From a candidate division TA06 bacterium SM23_40 (lineage in GTDB: Bacteria > LJUI01 > SM1-40), in contig LJUI01000107.1 in the NCBI GenBank assembly GCA_001303705.1, positions 1 through 8,897 on the forward strand: a stretch of 8,897 bases of DNA. Reading direction: 5' to 3'. Shown piece by piece: positions 4,896 through 8,897 of the stretch. Each line of letters begins with the position of its first letter. Within the stretch, counting starts at the first letter, position 1. The position numbers and the translations under genes are program-made. A model generated the notes under the pieces. It had not been told where the DNA came from. It was given only the letters and a program-made list of their open reading frames with translations, and searched no databases.

Positions 4896-6539
4896 CTACG
4901 GCTCCACCACCTCGAAGAAGAGCGTGTCCGCCGCCAGGATCGGAAGCGGGTAGGAGCTCGAGACGAACCCCATGTAGGTGTACTCGCCCAGAGGCGCTGC
5001 TAATGGAATCCGATGAGACGGGTGAGCGATCAGCGTATCGTTCGGAGCTAGCGTCACGCGGATTGGTCCGAGCACGGGGTTTCTCGCGAAAGGCACGCCG
5101 CCCGGCAGGAGCACCTCAGTCCAGACATCGACCGTCTCGGGCGTCGCCTCGAGATTGACGAGCATGCCGTCGTAGCAGAGTGTTCCGCCCTGGGGGATGA
5201 CCGTTCCGTTGGTAGCGATATCGAGCTCGAAGTAGCCGTAGGCTCGGCGGTCCTCCAGAATGAGGCTCAATGACCAATTCCCCAGCCCAGCCCAGACTAT
5301 TTCGTCGTAGCCGTTGCGATTCAGGTCGTGAGCGTGAAGGCTGGCCACTAAAGTGTCAGGTGGTTGCGGGTAGTAGGCTATTGGCACATATGTTCCCACA
5401 TCGACTGCTTCGTATACCCGGAGTTCCCCGTAATTGGAACCCACGAACTCCCCGATACCGTCACTATCAACATCTCCCACGGCGCAATAGGCGCTGCCAT
5501 GCCAGCCATTGATGATCTTGATGCTGTCGACGACCGCATAGGTGTTGTCGCCAACTGCCTCAAAGATCGTATACTTGTTCCCCAGCCATGAGGCGTTGAT
5601 GTCTCCTCCCACGACGAACTCCCACCGACCGTTGCTGTCCATGTCGTGGGCCTCGACGGCGTAATAGCTGTTCCAGACGCCGGTGTAGAGCGTCGCAACC
5701 TTATGGTAGCTGTCGTCCCCCCTGCACTCATACACGAACACCCGCCCATGGGTATCCCCCACCGCAAACTCCATCCATCCATCCTGGTCGAAGTCCCCCA
5801 CGGCAAACGACCCCAGGTTCTGGCCGCTCGTGTGCGAGCCATACACATACTCGAAGCTGTTATCCCCCCTGCACTCAAAGACCACGACATCGCCGTCTCC
5901 ACCCAACCCGTCCCGATTGAGCAGGATCTCATTCTTCCCATCCTGGTCAAGATCGACGATCCGCTGCTGTTGGTGGACATTGCTGATATGGGGTGACTGC
6001 CAGACCAGCTGGGACGGGTGACTGTTGGGTGTCGGGCTCTCCCACAACTGTGCGTAATAGGAGTTGCCCTGGGCAGCGATGTCGGGCAGCCCGTCTCCGT
6101 CTGCGTCGCCGCTGTCCCAGGGAATGATGTTCGGCTGGATCATGAAGGTGTGCTGGAGAGTGTAGATGTCATACCCATCGTTCTCGAAGATACGGGTGTA
6201 GCCGTATGACAGAGGCACCAACAACTCCCACAGACTGTCCTGATCGGTGTCGCCGATGGTGAGCAGTCCACCACCGTCACCAGGCGCCCAGGCGATGCGG
6301 ATGAGCTCAAGAGTGTCGAGGGGCAGACACGGCTCGGAGGATGTCGGCAAGACAGGCTCAGACCGGGCCGAAGTGTATTCCGACCGAGTATCCCACAGAC
6401 CTTCCCGGCCGAGGTGGAGCTCCGGCACGATTTCGGTGGCGCCGGACACGAGCGGAGCGCAGAGCAGGGCTGTCGGGACCAGTAGCAATAGACATCCCCA
6501 CCCACTCCTCAAACGCGACAGAGAATTGTGAATTATCAT
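4896..6539 (-). CDS. Exported FG-GAP/VCBS-repeat beta-propeller protein
   Basis: A 547-residue protein with an N-terminal signal peptide: basic start (RLRSG), hydrophobic core LLLLVPTALLCAPL (17-30), likely cleavage near residue 33-34. Seven calcium-loop repeats of the FG-GAP/VCBS type follow: DTDQDSLWEL (97), DADGDGLPDI (145), DLDQDGKNEI (196), DFDQDGWMEF (249), DMDSNGRWEF (299), DVDSDGIGEF (356) and DLNRNGYDEI (405). Their spacing of about 48-57 residues predicts a seven-bladed, integrin-alpha-like propeller. Residues about 435-547 form a Ser/Thr/Pro/Val-rich beta tail ending at DTLFFEVVEP, with no recognisable C-terminal sorting domain. The role is probably binding of sugars, protein or cell surface; no catalytic motif was seen. 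Start is ATG 6539, with AAGGA 7 bases upstream; the frame extends to 6845 but overlaps the preceding gene with unnatural sequence. It is the second gene of the - strand pair. Confidence 0.88.
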   Translation of the reverse strand: MIIHNSLSRLRSGWGCLLLLVPTALLCAPLVSGATEIVPELHLGREGLWDTRSEYTSARSEPVLPTSSEPCLPLDTLELIRIAWAPGDGGGLLTIGDTDQDSLWELLVPLSYGYTRIFENDGYDIYTLQHTFMIQPNIIPWDSGDADGDGLPDIAAQGNSYYAQLWESPTPNSHPSQLVWQSPHISNVHQQQRIVDLDQDGKNEILLNRDGLGGDGDVVVFECRGDNSFEYVYGSHTSGQNLGSFAVGDFDQDGWMEFAVGDTHGRVFVYECRGDDSYHKVATLYTGVWNSYYAVEAHDMDSNGRWEFVVGGDINASWLGNKYTIFEAVGDNTYAVVDSIKIINGWHGSAYCAVGDVDSDGIGEFVGSNYGELRVYEAVDVGTYVPIAYYPQPPDTLVASLHAHDLNRNGYDEIVWAGLGNWSLSLILEDRRAYGYFELDIATNGTVIPQGGTLCYDGMLVNLEATPETVDVWTEVLLPGGVPFARNPVLGPIRVTLAPNDTLIAHPSHRIPLAAPLGEYTYMGFVSSSYPLPILAADTLFFEVVEP

Positions 6540-6563
6540 AGGTCTGTCCTTCACTTCGGCGCA

Positions 6564-6591
6564 GAGGGGAGGAAGCAAGCCTCCTCCCCTC
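6564..6591. other. 10-bp hairpin in the spacer between the two - strand genes
   Basis: GAGGGGAGGA (6564-6573) is the exact inverse complement of TCCTCCCCTC (6582-6591), with a further GC/GC pair inside the loop. It lies just after the phosphatase-propeller stop (read on -) and about 8 bases before the ribosome binding site of the FG-GAP gene, with no T run. It could tune the relative expression of the two genes by RNA processing, partial termination or masking of translation. Confidence 0.6.
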
Positions 6592-6606
6592 CACTTGTTC
6601 TGACCG

Positions 6607-8790
6607 TTACGGCGAATCGAAGTAGATCTCCCAGGTGCCGTGGCGGTAGTCCTCCCACACCACCCCCTTGTGCTTGCAGGCGTGGGGGCGGAGCGAATAG
6701 CTCTGCCCGTCCGAGAGCCTGTATTGGTTGGAGCTCCAATGCTCTCCCCCGTCTGTGCTATAGCGATAGACGATATGGGCATCCACAGGGGTACCGGACC
6801 TATCGTACTCGGCCCAGAAATCGTAGAAGTTATTGTCACTGGCAAAGATTAACTCTGGGTCGATTGCCGTGCTATCACTGGATAGCACGGCCTCGTCCTC
6901 CCAGTGGTCACCAACGTCCTCGCTCCGGCCGCAGTAGGTCTGCCACTTCGCGTTGTCGCCGTCCCACAGCGCCCAGGAGACCACCACATAGGGAAGATCG
7001 GTCGCAACGGTGGGATCCGCAACATAGGTCGAGTCCTTGTGGAGATCTCTCAGATCAAACCAGTAAGCTCCTCCATTGCTGCTCCGGTTGAACTTGATGT
7101 ACCACGCGTACCCCTTAAGACCGGTGGCCAGCGTATCGAGATCACACCAGGCGGCAAATCCCCAATCGTCGTTCTGATACGACTCGGAGGCCAGATCGAG
7201 ATGCTGGGGAACCCACGCAAGAGTATCGACCCAGCTCGTGTCCCAATGCGCACCACCGTTGGTGCTGTAGAAGGAGACGATCCGGTTCTTGTTCCGTTCG
7301 ATCCCGTATAGAGCGGCGGCACACATCTTGTTCCCACCATCGTAGTTGATCGATGGATCCCAGATCGTCCAGGAGGGCTTCTCTCTGACAGGAACCCTCT
7401 CGTACTTGCTGGATGCAACCGGGATTACATTACTCCAGTGTCCCCCGCAATCGGTCGTCCTGCTGTGGCATAGGTACCATCGAGGCACCGAATCGGCCTG
7501 CCCATCTTTATGGAGCCGGCTCTCCATCCAGACGGTGTGTACGTCCTGGCCAATCATGCAGATTGAAGGCACCTGGGCATCGATCGCGGTATCGGTGCTG
7601 ATCTGAGCGGGCGAGCTCCAGTCGCTGCCCGAATTGGTGCTGTACGCATACATGATCTCGAACTCGCCATCCGACTTGTCCGCGTAGACGACGTGCAGGG
7701 TATCCCCGGTTGCGGAGCTGGCGATCTTCGGACTGACCGAGATCGAATCCGTGGAAGTGATGCGCACATCGTCCTGCCCGGCGCCGTAGTTGGTGCCCGT
7801 CTGATGGCTGGGCTCGAACTCGAGCATCTCGCTCAACGCACTCCCCCGAGCATGCGGGTAGTAGAACCCGAGAAGCTCCCCCACCGTCGGGCAGATGTCG
7901 ATCTGATAGGCGTAGCGCGTAACCACGGTTTCCTCGGGTGTATCCGGCCCGACCGCGATCAGGAACAGGTGTCGACAGCCGTGGCAGATGCCGCCGTGGT
8001 GATAGAAGCCACCATGATCGTCATCGTGGCGCCCGTGGTCGGTGGTCACGATGAGCGTCGTCTTGCCCTTGTAGAAGGTATTCCATTCGGCATCTAGCCA
8101 CTTCCACAGGTTCCACACAAGACTATCCGCTACCACAATCGCCCGATAGTAGTCGCTCGGCTCACCTCTTTCGTCATCTGGGTCAGCCCAATGCCCGTAG
8201 CGATCCACATCCTTGAAGTTGACCAGGACAAGGTGCGGGTGATACGTGCTGAGCGTGTTGATCAGCACCCTGTACGTCGCTGTATCAGCTGGCGCCGTCT
8301 CGTCTTGGGGATAGATCACCACTCTACCACCGACACTTCTGCCGAACTCCGGATCCACGCTACAGGCGATCGTGTCTCTCCAGGTCTTGCCCCCCACATA
8401 GAACGTCTTGTTGCTGTCGGGGTGGTAGCTGTTCGCCTTGTTGTAGTACTCGAAGAACGTCGGCTTATCGGGCTCGGTGCTGATGTTGTCTTCTGTATCA
8501 TCCCCTTCGCAGATACCGAAGGAGGTGGTACTGTTGGGCAGCAGCTGCCAGATCCCCGTCCCGATGGTGAGGTGACCGCCGTGGGTCTGCGTGACGCCGT
8601 TGTTCCAGAAGTTCTGATACCGTGTGCCCAACGGGGCCAAGCTGTCCCGCATGCACTCCACGTAGTCCGAAGCGATGACGTAGTCGGTGGTCGGGTCCGC
8701 GCTGACATCCCGCACCCAGATTCCGAACATTAGCGCAGCAGCCATCACGGCCACCGCACAGACGGTACCTCCTCTGCTGAGCCTTTCCAT
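6607..8790 (-). CDS. Exported alkaline-phosphatase-superfamily domain fused to a sialidase-like Asp-box propeller
   Basis: A 727-residue protein. A signal peptide (1-31: RLSRGG, hydrophobic core, VSA-D cleavage) directs export. Residues about 35-330 look like the alkaline phosphatase/phosphodiesterase superfamily: a nucleophile region NNGVTQTHGGHLTIGTG (63-79, candidate Thr69), metal motifs FKDVDRYGH (192-200; D196, H200) and TTDHGRHDDDHGG (249-261; D251, H252), and a His-rich stretch with CHGCRH (269-274). The first strand of the family, normally ending in an Asp-Gly metal ligand, is not recognisable. Residues about 340-727 carry six Asp-boxes (STNSGSDW 384, TTDCGGHW 445, STNGGAHW 509, SSNGGAYW 570, SEDVGDHW 623, STDGGEHW 678), predicting a six-bladed sialidase-like propeller; the sialidase Arg triad is not evident. 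The likely role is hydrolysis or binding of a phosphorylated or sulfated surface compound, but activity is unproven. The start has AGGAGGAGG 8 bases upstream. Confidence 0.87.
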   Translation of the reverse strand: MERLSRGGTVCAVAVMAAALMFGIWVRDVSADPTTDYVIASDYVECMRDSLAPLGTRYQNFWNNGVTQTHGGHLTIGTGIWQLLPNSTTSFGICEGDDTEDNISTEPDKPTFFEYYNKANSYHPDSNKTFYVGGKTWRDTIACSVDPEFGRSVGGRVVIYPQDETAPADTATYRVLINTLSTYHPHLVLVNFKDVDRYGHWADPDDERGEPSDYYRAIVVADSLVWNLWKWLDAEWNTFYKGKTTLIVTTDHGRHDDDHGGFYHHGGICHGCRHLFLIAVGPDTPEETVVTRYAYQIDICPTVGELLGFYYPHARGSALSEMLEFEPSHQTGTNYGAGQDDVRITSTDSISVSPKIASSATGDTLHVVYADKSDGEFEIMYAYSTNSGSDWSSPAQISTDTAIDAQVPSICMIGQDVHTVWMESRLHKDGQADSVPRWYLCHSRTTDCGGHWSNVIPVASSKYERVPVREKPSWTIWDPSINYDGGNKMCAAALYGIERNKNRIVSFYSTNGGAHWDTSWVDTLAWVPQHLDLASESYQNDDWGFAAWCDLDTLATGLKGYAWYIKFNRSSNGGAYWFDLRDLHKDSTYVADPTVATDLPYVVVSWALWDGDNAKWQTYCGRSEDVGDHWEDEAVLSSDSTAIDPELIFASDNNFYDFWAEYDRSGTPVDAHIVYRYSTDGGEHWSSNQYRLSDGQSYSLRPHACKHKGVVWEDYRHGTWEIYFDSP

Positions 8791-8798
8791 CGTTGTGA

Positions 8799-8807
8799 CC
8801 TCCTCCT
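8799..8807 (-). promoter_or_regulatory. Strong ribosome binding site of the phosphatase-propeller gene
   Basis: AGGAGGAGG on the - strand, 8 bases before ATG 8790. It supports the start directly before the signal peptide. The remaining bases to the window edge (8808-8897) hold no gene and no promoter I could identify with confidence. Confidence 0.85.
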
Positions 8808-8897
8808 GGATAACACAGTGGATGGTTGCTCAACATCCCGTTGTGCCTCGCGCTACCGCGCAGATTCGTCTCGGCCGTTCTTGATCTCACCTTCTCT

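Noticed and set aside
4896-5240. C-terminal type IX secretion sorting domain on the FG-GAP protein
   Set aside because: The protein ends at DTLFFEVVEP without the usual additional sorting domain, so no sorting signal can be claimed.
5378-5980. 200-residue - strand frame inside the FG-GAP gene
   Set aside because: A shifted-frame shadow, low-complexity Ser/Thr/Arg/Trp sequence with no domain; the other frame has a signal peptide and seven calcium loops.
6540-6845. N-terminal extension of the FG-GAP protein frame
   Set aside because: It overlaps the end of the upstream gene and gives Thr/Ser/Arg-rich sequence, while ATG 6539 begins a proper signal peptide and has AAGGA 7 bases upstream.
6607-7773. 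Active sialidase
   Set aside because: Asp-boxes only indicate the propeller fold; the catalytic Arg triad and the Tyr/Glu pair could not be identified.

Overview
The window is GC-rich, about 8.9 kb, and looks chromosomal. It comes from a Gram-negative-like, probably uncultured bacterium. The two large exported beta-propeller proteins resemble those common in candidate phyla and FCB-group relatives, but nothing here fixes the phylum and the taxonomic guess is weak. I see no tRNA, rRNA, CRISPR array, transposase or integrase.

Left part (about 180-4222): six genes, all on the + strand, separated by 43-131 bases. In order they are a small dodecin of the calcium-dodecin (non-flavin) type, a GNAT acetyltransferase, a crotonase-fold enzyme whose active-site signature looks like a delta3,delta2-enoyl-CoA isomerase, a flavodoxin-fold iron-sulfur flavoprotein with a C-x2-C-x2-C-x7-C cluster motif, a multi-spanning membrane protein of the DUF6498 type, and a compact protein-kinase-like protein. 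They share direction but no evident pathway, and the spacers carry GC-rich hairpins, so they may be several short transcripts rather than one operon.

Middle (4223-4895): about 670 bases with no convincing gene, lying between convergent transcription units. It holds several hairpins and ends in a clear intrinsic terminator serving the - strand genes.

Right part (4896-8790): two - strand genes, transcribed from right to left. The upstream one encodes an exported alkaline-phosphatase-superfamily domain fused to a six-Asp-box sialidase-like propeller. The downstream one encodes an exported protein with seven FG-GAP/VCBS-type calcium loops and a C-terminal beta-sandwich-like tail. A 67-base spacer with a 10-bp hairpin separates them, and the terminator lies 24 bases after the second. 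They probably form a two-gene operon for envelope or extracellular proteins.

I did not find a clear new multi-gene system. The best leads are the phosphatase-propeller fusion, whose first metal-binding strand is not recognisable; its pairing with a second propeller protein; the small kinase with an altered DFG motif and a very short activation segment; and the structured non-coding stretch between the convergent genes.
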